This document shows positions 1 to 10,560 of a DNA stretch of 64,000 nt, one piece after another (positions within the stretch are counted from its first letter, which is position 1; the number at the start of each line of letters is the position of its first letter). Location: assembly GCF_016863535.1 (NCBI RefSeq), contig NZ_BOPB01000011.1:248001-312000 (forward strand). Direction: 5' to 3'. The notes beneath the pieces were generated by a model. That model made no database searches and was not told where the DNA came from. It was given only the letters and a program-made list of their open reading frames with translations. Made by a program: the position numbers and the translations under genes. The stretch comes from Micromonospora lutea (GTDB lineage Bacteria; Actinomycetota; Actinomycetes; Mycobacteriales; Micromonosporaceae).

Positions 1-423
1 CTGCGGCACACCGGCCCGTTCGGCCAGCGGATCGCCACCGTGATCCCCGGCCGCACCGCCCTGCTGGCGATCGACGTGGACGACTTCAAGACCGTCAACG
101 ACACGTACGGCCACCAGGCGGGTGACCAGGTGCTGATCGGGCTGGCCCGGGCGCTGGAGGATGCCCTGCGCCAGGGCGACGAGTTGTATCGGATCGGCGG
201 CGACGAGTTCGTCGCGGTGATTGAGGTGAGCCGCCCCGAGGAGGCGGTACGCGTCGCCGAGCGGCTCACCGAAGCCGCGCGCCGGGTGGGGCGCACAATC
301 AGCGTCGGAGTCTCCCTGCCCCGCCCCGGCGAGTCACCCGAGCTGGCCCTACGCCGCGCTGACCAGGCCCTCTACGCGGTCAAACGCCAAGGCCGCGACG
401 GCGTCCACCTCTCCGCCGCCTAA
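1..423 (+). CDS. Diguanylate cyclase GGDEF domain, 5'-truncated
   Basis: The reading frame is open from base 1, so only the C-terminal 140 residues are present. They form most of a GGDEF domain: an ID-x-DDFKxxND segment near the start, then an intact active-site loop (RIGGDEFVAVIE, about residues 64-75 of the fragment). The intact motif predicts conversion of two GTP to cyclic di-GMP. No obvious RxxD inhibitory site is seen directly before the loop. Sensor or membrane domains would lie upstream of the window and are unknown. The gene converges on asd; the two are separated by a C/G-biased terminator region. Confidence 0.9.
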   Translation: MRHTGPFGQRIATVIPGRTALLAIDVDDFKTVNDTYGHQAGDQVLIGLARALEDALRQGDELYRIGGDEFVAVIEVSRPEEAVRVAERLTEAARRVGRTISVGVSLPRPGESPELALRRADQALYAVKRQGRDGVHLSAA

Positions 424-619
424 CCCCCACCCCCACCCCCACCCTCCCCCTCCCCCTCCCCCTCGCCCTCCCCTTCCCCCTCGCCCCGGTGATCATGAGG
501 TTGTTACCCCGGAGAGCGCTCCCGAGCGACAACAACCTCATGATCGACGCGAGCGGGGGGTGGGGTGGGGGAGGGGAGGGTGGGTGGGGAGGGTGGGGTG
601 GGGGGTGGGGGTGGGTGGG
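424..619. terminator. Convergent 3' region with mirrored C-rich tracts and a hairpin
   Basis: No gene. Directly after the GGDEF stop codon the plus strand is almost pure C with scattered A/T (about 424-485). Directly after the asd stop codon the minus strand is equally C-rich (the plus strand is a G-tract at about 553-619). Between them lies a perfect 15-bp inverted repeat (491-505 with 531-545, arm GATCATGAGGTTGTT). Both transcripts would end in long C-rich, G-poor RNA, the composition Rho-utilisation sites favour, followed by a hairpin. The G-tracts could also form quadruplexes. Confidence 0.55.
491..545. repeat. Inverted repeat GATCATGAGGTTGTT, 15-bp perfect arms
   Basis: Arms are at 491-505 and 531-545 with a 25-base loop. 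A second, diverged copy of the same element (GATCATGAAGTTGTTGTC) is at 24799-24855. Both are intergenic and begin with the same GATCATGA core, so this looks like a dispersed family rather than a single terminator. Confidence 0.75.
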
Positions 620-1681
620 TTAGGGGCGGGGGAGGGCTTGGGCTAGGAGTTCGGCGATCTGGGCGGTGTTGAGGGCGGCGCCCTTGCGGAGGTTGTCGCC
701 GGTGACGAAGAAGTCCAGGGCCCGAGGGTCGTCGACGGCGCGGCGGATCCGACCGACCCAGGAGGGGTCGGTGCCGACCGCGTCGATCGGCATCGGGAAC
801 TCGCCGGCCGCCGGATCGTCGACCACGATCACTCCGGGCGCGTTGCGCAGTACGCCACGAGCGCCCTCGGCGTCGATCTCCGTGGCGAAGACAGCGTGCA
901 CCGCGACCGAATGGCCGGTCACCACGGGTACCCGTACGCAGGTGGCGGAGACCTTCAGGTCACGCAGCCCGAGGATCTTGCGCGACTCGTTGCGCATCTT
1001 CATCTCCTCGGACGACCAGCCACCGTCGGTCAGCGAGCCGGCCCACGGGACCACGTTGAGCGCCAGCGGTGCGGGGAACGGGCCGAGGTCGTCGCCGACC
1101 GCCTGCCGCACGTCGCCGGTACGCGAGCCGAGCAGCCGATCACCTGCCACCTTGGTCAACTGGTCGTGCAGCGCGTCCGCGCCGGCCTGACCGGCTCCGG
1201 AAACCGCCTGGTACGAGGCGAGCACCAGTTCCCGCAGGCCGTACTCGCGGTGCAGCGGGGCGACCGCGACGATCATCGCGAGGGTGGTGCAGTTCGCGTT
1301 GGCGACGATGCCCCGTGGCCGGTTGCGCACCTGCTCCGGGTTGATCTCGGGCACCACCAGCGGTACGTCGGGATCCATCCGGAAGGCACCTGAGTTGTCC
1401 ACCACGATGGCGCCGCGACCGACCGCGATGGGCGCCCAGTGGGCGGCGACCTCGTCCGGCACGTCGAACATGGCCACGTCGACGCCGTCGAGCGCCTCCT
1501 CGGTGAGGGCCTGGACGGTCAGTTCCTCACCCCGGCAGCGGATCTTGCGCCCGGCGGATCGTTCGCTGGCCAGCAGCCGGATCTCGCCCCAGACGTTGCG
1601 CCGCCCGGTGAGCAACTCGCACATCACCGTGCCGACGGCCCCCGTCGCCCCGACCACGGCCAGGGTGGGCAGGCCGGTCAC
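620..1681 (-). CDS. asd: Aspartate-semialdehyde dehydrogenase
   Basis: Reduces aspartyl-4-phosphate with NADPH to aspartate-4-semialdehyde, the branch point to lysine/diaminopimelate, threonine, methionine and isoleucine. 353 residues, a normal length. The N-terminal dinucleotide-binding motif GATGAVG is at residues 11-17, the catalytic cysteine is Cys131 in NANCTT, and the acid/base histidine is likely His257 in TGHSVAVHA. GTG start. It lies 5 bases downstream of ask on the same strand, so the two are almost certainly one operon. Confidence 0.97.
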   Translation of the reverse strand: MTGLPTLAVVGATGAVGTVMCELLTGRRNVWGEIRLLASERSAGRKIRCRGEELTVQALTEEALDGVDVAMFDVPDEVAAHWAPIAVGRGAIVVDNSGAFRMDPDVPLVVPEINPEQVRNRPRGIVANANCTTLAMIVAVAPLHREYGLRELVLASYQAVSGAGQAGADALHDQLTKVAGDRLLGSRTGDVRQAVGDDLGPFPAPLALNVVPWAGSLTDGGWSSEEMKMRNESRKILGLRDLKVSATCVRVPVVTGHSVAVHAVFATEIDAEGARGVLRNAPGVIVVDDPAAGEFPMPIDAVGTDPSWVGRIRRAVDDPRALDFFVTGDNLRKGAALNTAQIAELLAQALPRP

Positions 1682-1686
1682 GCCCG

Positions 1687-2220
1687 CTACCGCCCCGTCC
1701 CCGCGTACACCACGGCTGCGGTGTCGCCGCCCAGGTCGAAGGCCTCGTGGATGGCACGGACCGCCGCGTCGAGGTCGGTGTCCCGGCAGACCACCGAAAC
1801 GCGGATCTCCGAGGTGGAGATCATTTCGATGTTCACCCCGGCCTGACCCAGCGCGGCGAAGAAACCGGCGGCCACCCCCGGGTGCGAGCGCATCCCCGCG
1901 CCGATCAGGGAGACCTTGCCGACGTGGTCGTCGTAGAGCAGGCCCTTGAAGTTGACCGTCTCCTGGATCTTGCTGAGGGCGGCCATCGCGGTCGGACCGT
2001 CGGCCTTCGGCAGCGTGAAGGAGATGTCCGTACGGCCGGTGCCCTCGGTGGAGACGTTCTGCACGATCATGTCGATGTTGATCTCGGCCCCCGCGACGGT
2101 GTCGAAGATGCTCGCGGCGGCACCCGGCTCGTCGGGCACCCCGACGATGGTGATCTTGGCTTCGCTGCGGTCGTGGGCGACCCCGGTGATCAGTGCCTGC
2201 TCCACAGAGAGATCCTCCAT
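1687..2220 (-). other. Probable in-frame internal start giving the aspartokinase beta subunit
   Basis: Within ask, Met245 (ATG at 2218-2220) is preceded on the coding strand by CCGGAGCG, a usable ribosome site about 4 bases upstream. Translation from it would give a 177-residue protein made only of the two ACT domains, matching the size and position of the beta subunit made from overlapping frames in Corynebacterium glutamicum (about 172 residues). The internal ATG and GGAG are seen; use of the start is inferred. Confidence 0.6.
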
Positions 2221-2952
2221 CGCTCCGGTGACCATGGTTCCGGTGTTGGTCGAGTATGACGAACGGACATGGATCGGCAGCCCGGCCCGCCGGGCGTACT
2301 CCACGCTACGCAGGTGCAGCACCTTTGCCCCGCAGGCAGCCAGCTCCAGCATCTCCTCGTAGGTGATCTGCTTGATGTGCCGAGCGTTGGGCACGATGCG
2401 CGGATCGGCGGTGAACACCCCGTCCACGTCGGTGTAGATCTCGCAGACGTCCGCGCGCAGCGCCGCGGCCAGCGCCACGGCGGTGGTGTCCGAACCACCG
2501 CGCCCGAGGGTGGTGACGTCCTTGGTGTCCTGCGACACGCCCTGGAAGCCGGCGACGATGACCACCGCACCCTCGTCCAGCGCGCCCTTGAGCCGCCCCG
2601 GGGTGACGTCCATGATCCGCGCCCGGCCGTGCACCGATGTGGTTATCACGCCCGCCTGGGAACCGGTGAACGAGCGGGCTTCGTACCCCAAATTGTGTAT
2701 CGCCATGGCGAGCAGCGCCATGGAGATCCGCTCGCCGGCGGTGAGGAGCATGTCCAGCTCTCGTCCGGGCGGCAGGGGACTCACCTGGTTGGCCAGGTCG
2801 AGCAGTTCGTCAGTGGTGTCGCCCATCGCGGAGACCACCACGACCACGTCATCCCCGGCCTTGCGGGCCGCGACGATGCGCTCGGCCACCCGCTTGATCC
2901 GCTCGGCGTTGGCGACGGAGGACCCGCCGTACTTCTGCACTACGAGTGCCAC
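1687..2952 (-). CDS. ask: Aspartokinase (alpha subunit)
   Basis: Phosphorylates L-aspartate, the first step of the aspartate family pathway. 421 residues: amino-acid kinase domain from KYGGSS (residues 7-12) to about 235, then two ACT domains (about 265-340 and 345-415) typical of the Lys/Thr-feedback-inhibited actinobacterial enzyme. GTG start behind a GGGAGGGAG ribosome site. First gene of the ask-asd operon, divergent from the lipoprotein gene at 3175. An internal start probably yields a separate beta subunit, as in Corynebacterium and Bacillus LysC. Confidence 0.97.
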   Translation of the reverse strand: MALVVQKYGGSSVANAERIKRVAERIVAARKAGDDVVVVVSAMGDTTDELLDLANQVSPLPPGRELDMLLTAGERISMALLAMAIHNLGYEARSFTGSQAGVITTSVHGRARIMDVTPGRLKGALDEGAVVIVAGFQGVSQDTKDVTTLGRGGSDTTAVALAAALRADVCEIYTDVDGVFTADPRIVPNARHIKQITYEEMLELAACGAKVLHLRSVEYARRAGLPIHVRSSYSTNTGTMVTGAMEDLSVEQALITGVAHDRSEAKITIVGVPDEPGAAASIFDTVAGAEINIDMIVQNVSTEGTGRTDISFTLPKADGPTAMAALSKIQETVNFKGLLYDDHVGKVSLIGAGMRSHPGVAAGFFAALGQAGVNIEMISTSEIRVSVVCRDTDLDAAVRAIHEAFDLGGDTAAVVYAGTGR

Positions 2953-3174
2953 GACGGTGCACTCCCTCCCGGTTGCCCTGAGCGTGCCGACGCCGCCGGC
3001 ACCGGGGCCGGCGGCGCGGGTCGGACGACCTCAGGGTATCGGTCGGCTCTGACCGCCGGGTCAGGTGATCCCACGATCCGGCCCCCGGACACGGCGACAG
3101 TGGCCTGCGACACGCCGGAAACGCCAGCCTTTCCGGGGGTGTCCCGAACCCTGCCCAACACCCAGAATGACCGA

Positions 3175-4014
3175 GTGCCCGCCGCCCATCATTCGATCCG
3201 CCGACGGACCGTCGCGCTCGCACTCGCCGTGCCCGCTCTCCTCGTCGCCTGCTCACCCGACCCGCCCGCCGATCCCGCACCGCCACCGACCGTCGCGCCA
3301 CGCCCGGCCGGTCCCGACGCGGCCCGGGACGAGTTGGCAGCCCTCGCGGCCGCCGCGCAGGACCGGCACCTGATCGCCCGGTACACGTTGCGGGTGGACG
3401 GGGTCGCCGACCGTCTGATCGTCTTCACCAGCGCGAACGACGGCAGCTGGCGGATGGACGTGCCGGGCGGCGCGCTCGGCGGCACCCGCGACATCGCCCT
3501 GGCCGCCAATGCTGACGGGTTGTTCCAGTGCGGGCTGCCGTCGGCCACCCGGCCGGAGCCGGCGAGCTGCGTACGCCTCGGTGAGCGGGACGACACGCTG
3601 CCGCGGCGACTGGATCCCCGGGTGCAGCATCCCTTCACCGACTGGCTGGATGTGCTGACCGACCGGCGCGCCCCACTGGCGGTGTCGCCGGCCATGGTTC
3701 TGCCCGAGGCGACCGGCAGCTGCTACTCGGTGGAGACCACCGCGGCGTCGATCAACCCACCACTGGACGTCGGAATCTACTGCTTCGACGCCGACGGCAC
3801 GCCGACCGCGGTACGAGCGGCGTTCGGCACACTGACGCTGTCCGCTCCGCCGGAGCCGGCTCCGGGCACGGTGCAACTACCCGGCCCGGTGTTCGAGGGC
3901 GAGCCGCTGGGCATGGAAGCGCCTTCCGTGGAGCCAGCCGCGCCCGACGGTCTGGATGCCACCGATGCCGCCACTGAACCGACCGGCGCGGATGAGCGCG
4001 CGGGAACGCTCTAG
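3175..4014 (+). CDS. Secreted lipoprotein, unknown function
   Basis: 279 residues from the GTG at 3175, giving a short basic N-terminus (SIRRR), a hydrophobic segment and a lipobox LLVAC around residues 20-24, so a lipidated exported protein is expected. A GTG at 3139 is an alternative start. The mature part begins Pro/Ala-rich, then has a compact domain of about 200 residues with two Cys pairs and ends in a low-complexity tail. No family recognised. Divergent from ask. Confidence 0.75.
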   Translation: MPAAHHSIRRRTVALALAVPALLVACSPDPPADPAPPPTVAPRPAGPDAARDELAALAAAAQDRHLIARYTLRVDGVADRLIVFTSANDGSWRMDVPGGALGGTRDIALAANADGLFQCGLPSATRPEPASCVRLGERDDTLPRRLDPRVQHPFTDWLDVLTDRRAPLAVSPAMVLPEATGSCYSVETTAASINPPLDVGIYCFDADGTPTAVRAAFGTLTLSAPPEPAPGTVQLPGPVFEGEPLGMEAPSVEPAAPDGLDATDAATEPTGADERAGTL

Positions 4015-4099
4015 GGGTTTGTTCCGTTACGGGTGTCATTGCCCACATTCATCCGACCCGACCGTCCGGGTCAAAACGCCCATACGGGATGCTCTTCGC

Positions 4100-4648
4100 A
4101 TGACCGACATCACTCCGCTACTCGCCTTCCGCTGGAGCCCCCGCTCCTTCGACCCGATTGCGGAGGTGACCCCGGCCGAGGTGATGACCCTGCTGGAGGC
4201 GGCGCGATGGGCCCCCTCGATCGGCAACCGGCAACCCTGGCGGTTCACTGTCGGGCACCGCGAGGACGAGACCTTCAAGCGGATCCTGGTCAACCTGTCG
4301 GCGTCGGAGCAGCGGTGGGCCGCCCGGGCGAGCGTCCTGGTGCTCACCGCGTATCACGCCAGTGGCAACCCGTTCGCGACGTACGACCTGGGGCAGGCGG
4401 TGGCCCACCTGACGGTGCAGGCCACCGCGCTGGGGCTGCACGTGCGTCAGGTGACCGAGCTGGACCATCCCGGCCTGATCGCCGACCTCGATCTGCCCAC
4501 CGACGTGCGACCGTACGTGGTGTCGGTGGTCGGGCAACTCGGTGATCCGTTCAGCCTTCCGGCCGACCTGCTGCGCCAGGAAACCTCGCTACGCCACCGT
4601 CGACCACTGGCCGACCTGCTTCTGAGCTGCACAGACAGCGCAGTTTGA
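4100..4648 (+). CDS. Nitroreductase-family flavoprotein
   Basis: 182 residues. The N-terminal RWSPRSFDP is the phosphate-gripping Arg-Ser-x-R segment of FMN-dependent nitroreductases, followed by LLEAARWAPSIGNRQPWRF, the classic FMN-binding stretch, and a hydrophobic dimer helix region (DLGQAVAHLTVQA). Family members reduce nitro groups, quinones or flavins with NAD(P)H; the substrate here is unknown. The start is set by the ATG at 4100, where family similarity begins. Stands alone between a lipoprotein gene and the leuA leader. Confidence 0.88.
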   Translation: MTDITPLLAFRWSPRSFDPIAEVTPAEVMTLLEAARWAPSIGNRQPWRFTVGHREDETFKRILVNLSASEQRWAARASVLVLTAYHASGNPFATYDLGQAVAHLTVQATALGLHVRQVTELDHPGLIADLDLPTDVRPYVVSVVGQLGDPFSLPADLLRQETSLRHRRPLADLLLSCTDSAV

Positions 4649-4726
4649 GGTCACCGCTGCGAGTCTCGTCCCAAATGCCGGACGCACCTTCCCAGACCAC
4701 GTCCCATCACGTAGTGTCACTCTGTC

Positions 4727-4771
4727 ATGTGGCAGGCGCACCTTCTCCTTGGTCGCCGCGACGAGGCCTGA
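4727..4771 (+). CDS. leuA leader peptide, 14 residues with Leu-Leu-Leu
   Basis: A short frame MWQAHLLLGRRDEA from an ATG at 4727, ending in TGA at 4769-4771. Three consecutive leucine codons (CTT CTC CTT, 4742-4750) sit just before the left arm of a perfect hairpin, about 110 bases upstream of the leucine biosynthesis gene leuA. This arrangement is that of a leucine-sensing leader peptide. No strong ribosome site is visible before it, so it may start at or close to the transcript 5' end. The sequence is seen; translation is inferred. Confidence 0.72.
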   Translation: MWQAHLLLGRRDEA

Positions 4772-4817
4772 CGGCCGGCACCTCGTCGCGGAGTCGAACC
4801 GCGCCGCCAGCATTTTT
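4756..4817 (+). promoter_or_regulatory. leuA attenuator region
   Basis: A perfect 11-bp stem (CCGCGACGAGG at 4756-4766 with CCTCGTCGCGG at 4781-4791) begins 5 bases after the last leucine codon of the leader peptide. The right arm can alternatively join a short CGCGG/CCGCG stem (4787-4791 with 4799-4803) that precedes TTTTT at 4813-4817. A ribosome stalled on the Leu codons would cover the left arm of the first stem and change the fold. Which fold terminates cannot be decided by eye. Confidence 0.6.
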
Positions 4818-4865
4818 GGATCATCCTCGGCATCGCTGCCGACCTCCACCGCTGACGTCACATGA

Positions 4866-6641
<1,776 letters not shown>

Positions 6642-6645
6642 GTTG

Positions 6646-6727
6646 CAAGGAAGGGCCCCTTGTTAACGGATTCTGTACAGGAAGGGGCCCGGGTTAACAC
6701 CAACCTTGTTAACCCGGGCCCCTTCCT
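6646..6727. terminator. Bidirectional terminator made of GGAAGGGGCCC/GTTAAC repeats
   Basis: A perfect 21-bp inverted repeat (6679-6699 with 6707-6727, 7-base loop) of the form AGGAAGGGGCCCGGGTTAAC, preceded by a separate single unit at 6646-6667. It lies between the convergent leuA and MFS genes and can terminate both. One of four loci of this repeat family in the window (others at 9395, 24331 and 27182). Confidence 0.85.
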
Positions 6728-6736
6728 AACTCCGGT

Positions 6737-8209
6737 CTACCTCGGAGTGGAGGTCGGCTGCGAGCCATGGGGCGGGGCCGGTGGCGGCCGACGGACCGGA
6801 CGGTGCACCAGCAGAGCGGCGATGAGGGCACCGGCCAGCAGCAGACCGGCGCACCAGAGCAGCGCGCCACGGTAGGCGGCGGTGAGTTCGGCGGGTTGTT
6901 CGTACCCGGTGCCGGAGAGCCCGACCAGCAACGGCAGGGCAGCCACCGCGAGCAGCCCACCGACCCGCGAGGCGGCATTGTTGAACCCGCTGGCCACTCC
7001 CGCGAAACGGTCGTTGACGGCGGCCAGCACCGAGGCGGTCAGCGGCGCCACGACCAGGGTCAGCCCAGCTCCGAAGATCGCCACCCCGGGTAGCACCTGC
7101 TGCCAGTACGATGCCCCCGGCTCGACGCCGCGCAGCATCAGCAAACCGACGGCGGCCAACACCGGTCCGACGGTCAGCGGCAACCGAGGTCCGATTCTCG
7201 TCGACAGCGCACCGGTGACCGGTGAGCCGACCAGCAGCAGCAAGGTCATCGGCAGCAACGCGACACCGGTGAGCAGGGCCGACCAGCCGATCACGTTCTG
7301 CAGGTACACGGCGATGAAGAAGGTGAACCCGCCGAGGGCCGCGTAGACCAGCACGGTGAAGAGGTTCAGCACCGAGAACAGTCGGCTGTGGAACAGGCCG
7401 ACGGGCAGCATCGCGGTCTCCCCACGCCGCCGTTCCAGGAACACGAACGCCACCGCGGCGACCACCCCGGCCAGGACCGCCGCCACCACCGCCGGCGAGT
7501 GCAGACCCCGACCCGGCGCGTCGACCAGGGCGTACGTGACACCGGCCAGCGCGAGGGCACCGAGCAGCGCGCCGGCCACGTCGAACTGGCGGGTTCCCCG
7601 TTTGCGAGAGGCGTTCTCGTCCCGGCTCTCCGGGACCCAACGGAGCGCCGCCAGCACGACCAGCACCGCCAGCGGCACGTTCAGGAAGAAGATCCATCGC
7701 CAGGAGAGCGCATCGATCAGCCAACCGCCGATGAACGGCCCGAGTGCGGTGGAGACGCCGGACAGTCCCGACCACGCCCCGATCGCCTTGGCCCGGTCGT
7801 CAGGATGGAAGCTGGCCTGGAGCAGCGCCAGCGAACCCGGGGTGAGCAGGGCTCCACCGGCACCCTGCAGGAACCGTGCGGCCACCAGCCAGTCGATTCG
7901 CAGGGCCAGCCCGCAGAGGACGGAGGCGACGGTGAACCAGACGATCCCGAGCAGGAATATCCGCCGACGCCCGAAGCGGTCACCCAGCGCCCCACCGAGC
8001 AGAACGAAGGCGGCGAGCGTCAACAGGTAACCGTTGATGGTCCACTGGAGACCCGCCACCGACGCGTCGAGTTCGGCACCGAGGCGAGGCAGCGCCACGT
8101 TGACCACGGTGCTGTCCAGGAAGACCATGCCCGAGGCCAGCACGGCGGCGGCGAGGGTGCCTCGGCCTGCGCTGCTGCGCAGGCGGAGGGGGGACGAGGG
8201 TTCAGCCAT
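6737..8209 (-). CDS. MFS transporter, DHA2-like (14-TM drug exporter family)
   Basis: 490 residues with about 14 hydrophobic segments. Motif DSTVVNVALPRL in the first helix and the loop 2-3 motif GGALGDRFGRRRIF are typical of proton-driven drug:H+ antiporters of the EmrB/QacA type. It probably exports a toxic or antibiotic-like compound; the substrate cannot be told. The ATG at 8209 (MAEPSS) is chosen because family similarity begins shortly after. It is divergent from the HNH protein gene and no dedicated regulator lies beside it. Confidence 0.92.
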   Translation of the reverse strand: MAEPSSPLRLRSSAGRGTLAAAVLASGMVFLDSTVVNVALPRLGAELDASVAGLQWTINGYLLTLAAFVLLGGALGDRFGRRRIFLLGIVWFTVASVLCGLALRIDWLVAARFLQGAGGALLTPGSLALLQASFHPDDRAKAIGAWSGLSGVSTALGPFIGGWLIDALSWRWIFFLNVPLAVLVVLAALRWVPESRDENASRKRGTRQFDVAGALLGALALAGVTYALVDAPGRGLHSPAVVAAVLAGVVAAVAFVFLERRRGETAMLPVGLFHSRLFSVLNLFTVLVYAALGGFTFFIAVYLQNVIGWSALLTGVALLPMTLLLLVGSPVTGALSTRIGPRLPLTVGPVLAAVGLLMLRGVEPGASYWQQVLPGVAIFGAGLTLVVAPLTASVLAAVNDRFAGVASGFNNAASRVGGLLAVAALPLLVGLSGTGYEQPAELTAAYRGALLWCAGLLLAGALIAALLVHRPVRRPPPAPPHGSQPTSTPR

Positions 8210-8317
8210 GGTTACCAATCTGCCGTGCACCATCCGTCAGACACCACGAAACGCCGAAACCCTCGCCGGGTACTGTGCGGGATCGCCGGAAGCCCGCAAG
8301 CTGGAGAGGTGTCGTCT

Positions 8318-8977
8318 GTGCGTACCAGATCAGGATCGCGTGCCGTGGTGGCGCTCGCGCTCACCGCGGCGCTGACCCTCGGCGTGGCCGGCTGCGTCCC
8401 TCTTGAGGAGGAGCCCCTCCCGCCACCGAGCGGCAGCGGCAACATCAACCAGATGCTCTCCGAACTCACCGTCGCGGAGGCAGGCTCGATGCGTGGCTAC
8501 AGCCGCAGCCGTTTTCCGCACTGGCGCAAGACCGGCCAGAACTGCGACGTCCGGGACACCGTCCTGGAGCGTGACGGCAAGGACATCGAACACTCCGGCT
8601 GCAACGTGATCGGGGGCCGGTGGGAGAGCGTCTACGACGGACGTACCTTCACCGACCCCTCCGACGTGGACATCGACCACATGGTCCCGCTGGCCAACGC
8701 CTGGCGCTCCGGTGCCGACGAATGGGACAACTCAAAGCGCGGCGACTTCGCCAACGATCTTGACCGACCGCAGCTCTTCGCGGTTTCCGCGTCCTCCAAC
8801 CGGGCAAAGGGTGATCAGGACCCGTCCCAGTGGAAGCCGCCAAACCGGTCATACTGGTGCCAGTACGCCGGGGACTGGGTGGCGGTGAAGCACCACTGGA
8901 AGCTGACAGTTACCAGTGCCGAGCAGGCCGAGCTGGCCGACATGTTGGAGGGCTGCACATGGGAGAGCAAGCCGTAA
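8318..8977 (+). CDS. Secreted HNH-endonuclease-like lipoprotein (DUF1524/GmrSD C-terminal type)
   Basis: 219 residues from the GTG at 8318, which sits 8-9 bases after GGAGAGG; the GTG at 8309 overlaps that ribosome site. N-terminal signal with a lipobox-like GVAGC near residue 26. The core has DIDHMVPLANAW (about residues 116-128), the His-containing beta-hairpin of the HNH/DUF1524 fold, then DRPQLFAVS and SSNRAKGDQDP with the Asn and metal-binding positions, and several cysteines suited to an exported protein. Likely an extracellular nuclease. It overlaps the next gene by 19 bases. Confidence 0.85.
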   Translation: MRTRSGSRAVVALALTAALTLGVAGCVPLEEEPLPPPSGSGNINQMLSELTVAEAGSMRGYSRSRFPHWRKTGQNCDVRDTVLERDGKDIEHSGCNVIGGRWESVYDGRTFTDPSDVDIDHMVPLANAWRSGADEWDNSKRGDFANDLDRPQLFAVSASSNRAKGDQDPSQWKPPNRSYWCQYAGDWVAVKHHWKLTVTSAEQAELADMLEGCTWESKP

Positions 8978-9366
8978 CCGGCGGCGAGGACGCGACGGCT
9001 ACCGGCAGCCCTCCGCCCGGCCCGGCCACGGCCGGCATGACCGCCGACGGTGCTGCCGGGGGCGAGGCGGAGGTGCCGGGTGCCGGAATGACCGCCGATG
9101 CCGGCGGTGCCACCGGCCCGCAGAGTCGCAGCGCCGACATCGTGCCGGGCCCGGGCGGCGTGATGACCGACGAGGTCGGCGTGGTGACCGGCGAGTTGAC
9201 CCTGCGTACCGACTTCGCCGACGGGCGGGTCAGTCTGCACGTCCAGTACAAGGACGCCGACGAGTGGTACGCCGTCACCGGTGGCAGCGCTCCGCTGGCC
9301 GACGCCGCCGGCTTGGACGCCGTGCACGGCATCGCCGTCGGTCTGCTGCACCGCCCGGAGGGCTGA
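8959..9366 (+). CDS. Hypothetical protein overlapping the HNH gene
   Basis: 135 residues from an ATG at 8959 with a good GGAGGG ribosome site inside the end of the HNH gene, so translation is probably coupled. The first 70 residues are Gly/Ala/Pro-rich, with two copies of GMTADG/GMTADA and no signal peptide. The last 60 residues (GELTLRTDFADGRVSLHVQY onward) look like a small beta-rich domain. No family recognised. The coupling suggests a job linked to the secreted nuclease, but nothing in the sequence defines it. Confidence 0.7.
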   Translation: MGEQAVTGGEDATATGSPPPGPATAGMTADGAAGGEAEVPGAGMTADAGGATGPQSRSADIVPGPGGVMTDEVGVVTGELTLRTDFADGRVSLHVQYKDADEWYAVTGGSAPLADAAGLDAVHGIAVGLLHRPEG

Positions 9367-9394
9367 CCGCCGCGGCGCGACAGCTCCAGGCGTT

Positions 9395-9442
9395 AGGAAG
9401 GGCCCCTTCCTATACCGCAGGCGTTAGGAAGGGGCCCTTCCT
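9395..9442. terminator. Paired GGAAGGGGCCCTTCC repeats, bidirectional terminator
   Basis: Two 17-base units, AGGAAGGGCCCCTTCCT (9395-9411) and AGGAAGGGGCCCTTCCT (9426-9442), that are exact reverse complements of each other. They can fold singly or as one long hairpin. They lie between the convergent gene at 8959 and the ABC operon. Confidence 0.8.
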
Positions 9443-9447
9443 TGCAT

Positions 9448-10560
9448 CTAGACGAAGGAACCGGGCTCGGTGGGGGCGGAGACGACGGACGGTTCCTCGC
9501 CCTCTCCCGCCGGCCGGACAAGCTCCACGCTGACCTGGTGCGGGCGTAGCTCCCCGCTCGCGATCTGCTCGGCCCAGTGGCAGGCGACCCGACTGCCGCC
9601 GATCTCCCGCAGTTCCGGCCGCTCGTCGGCGCATCGGGTCGGCTGCGCCCACGGGCACCGGGTGTGGAAGCGACAACCCGGCGGCGGGTTGGCCGGCGAC
9701 GGCAGGTCACCGGCGAGCAGGATCCGCTCCCGGCGGTCCTCCACGTCGGGGTCCGGCACCGGCACCGCCGACATCAACGCCCGGGTGTACGGGTGCAGCG
9801 GCTCGGTGTAGAGCCGGTCGCTCGGTGCCTCCTCGACCAGTGCCCCCAGGTACATCACGCCGACGGTGTCGGAGATGTGCCGGACCACCGCCAGGTCGTG
9901 CGCGATCACCAGGTAGGTCAGGCCCAGGTTGTCCTGGAGTTCGTCGAGCAGGTTGACCACCTGGGCCTGAATCGACACGTCGAGCGCGGAGACCGGCTCG
10001 TCCGCGACGATCAGTTCCGGTCCCAGCACCAGCGCGCGGGCGATGCCGATGCGCTGCCGCTGGCCGCCGGAGAACTCGTGCGGGTAGCAGGACAGCGCCC
10101 AGCGCGGCAATCCGACCTGGTCCAACGTCTCGCTAATGATCTTGCGACGACCGTCCCGGTCACCACCGATGCCGTGCGTCTGCAGGCCCTCGGTGAGGAT
10201 CGACTCGACATTCTGCCGAGGGTCGAGGCTGGACATCGGATCCTGGAAGATCATCTGCATCCGTCGACGCATCGCGCGCAGCTTGTTCGGTGCGAGCGTG
10301 GTCAGCTCGACCCCGTCGAAGGAGACCTCCCCCGAGGTCGGCGGCGTGAGCTGGAGCAGCGCCCGCCCGAGCGTGGACTTGCCACAGCCCGACTCGCCGA
10401 CCAGTCCGTAGGTCTCGCCCCGCGCGATCCGCAGATCGACGCCGTCGACCGCCTTGACGTGGCCGACCGTACGGTCGAACAGCACCCCCCGCTTGATCGG
10501 GAAGTGCACCTTCAGATCCCGTACGTCGACGAGGACGTCACCCCTGCTGCGCTCGCTCAT
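9448..10560 (-). CDS. Oligopeptide/dipeptide ABC transporter ATP-binding protein (OppF/DppF type)
   Basis: 370 residues. Walker [10 protein letters not shown] (about residues 55-63), signature FSGGQRQR, Walker B LIVADEP with SALD. The C-terminal oligopeptide-transporter extension has Cys-rich [15 protein letters not shown], seen in Opp/Dpp ATPases and often linked to an iron-sulfur site. It pairs with OppD to power import. Last gene of the operon; its start overlaps the oppD stop by four bases (ATGA). Confidence 0.95.
   Translation of the reverse strand: MSERSRGDVLVDVRDLKVHFPIKRGVLFDRTVGHVKAVDGVDLRIARGETYGLVGESGCGKSTLGRALLQLTPPTSGEVSFDGVELTTLAPNKLRAMRRRMQMIFQDPMSSLDPRQNVESILTEGLQTHGIGGDRDGRRKIISETLDQVGLPRWALSCYPHEFSGGQRQRIGIARALVLGPELIVADEPVSALDVSIQAQVVNLLDELQDNLGLTYLVIAHDLAVVRHISDTVGVMYLGALVEEAPSDRLYTEPLHPYTRALMSAVPVPDPDVEDRRERILLAGDLPSPANPPPGCRFHTRCPWAQPTRCADERPELREIGGSRVACHWAEQIASGELRPHQVSVELVRPAGEGEEPSVVSAPTEPGSFV

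Noticed and set aside
511-526. GGAGAGCGCTCCC in the loop of the inverted repeat as a LacI-type operator
   Set aside because: It is between two gene ends, not near a promoter, and the second copy of the repeat has a different loop.
2953-3174. Lysine or other riboswitch upstream of ask
   Set aside because: The 222-base divergent gap shows no recognisable riboswitch core and the actinobacterial enzyme is feedback-regulated by its ACT domains.
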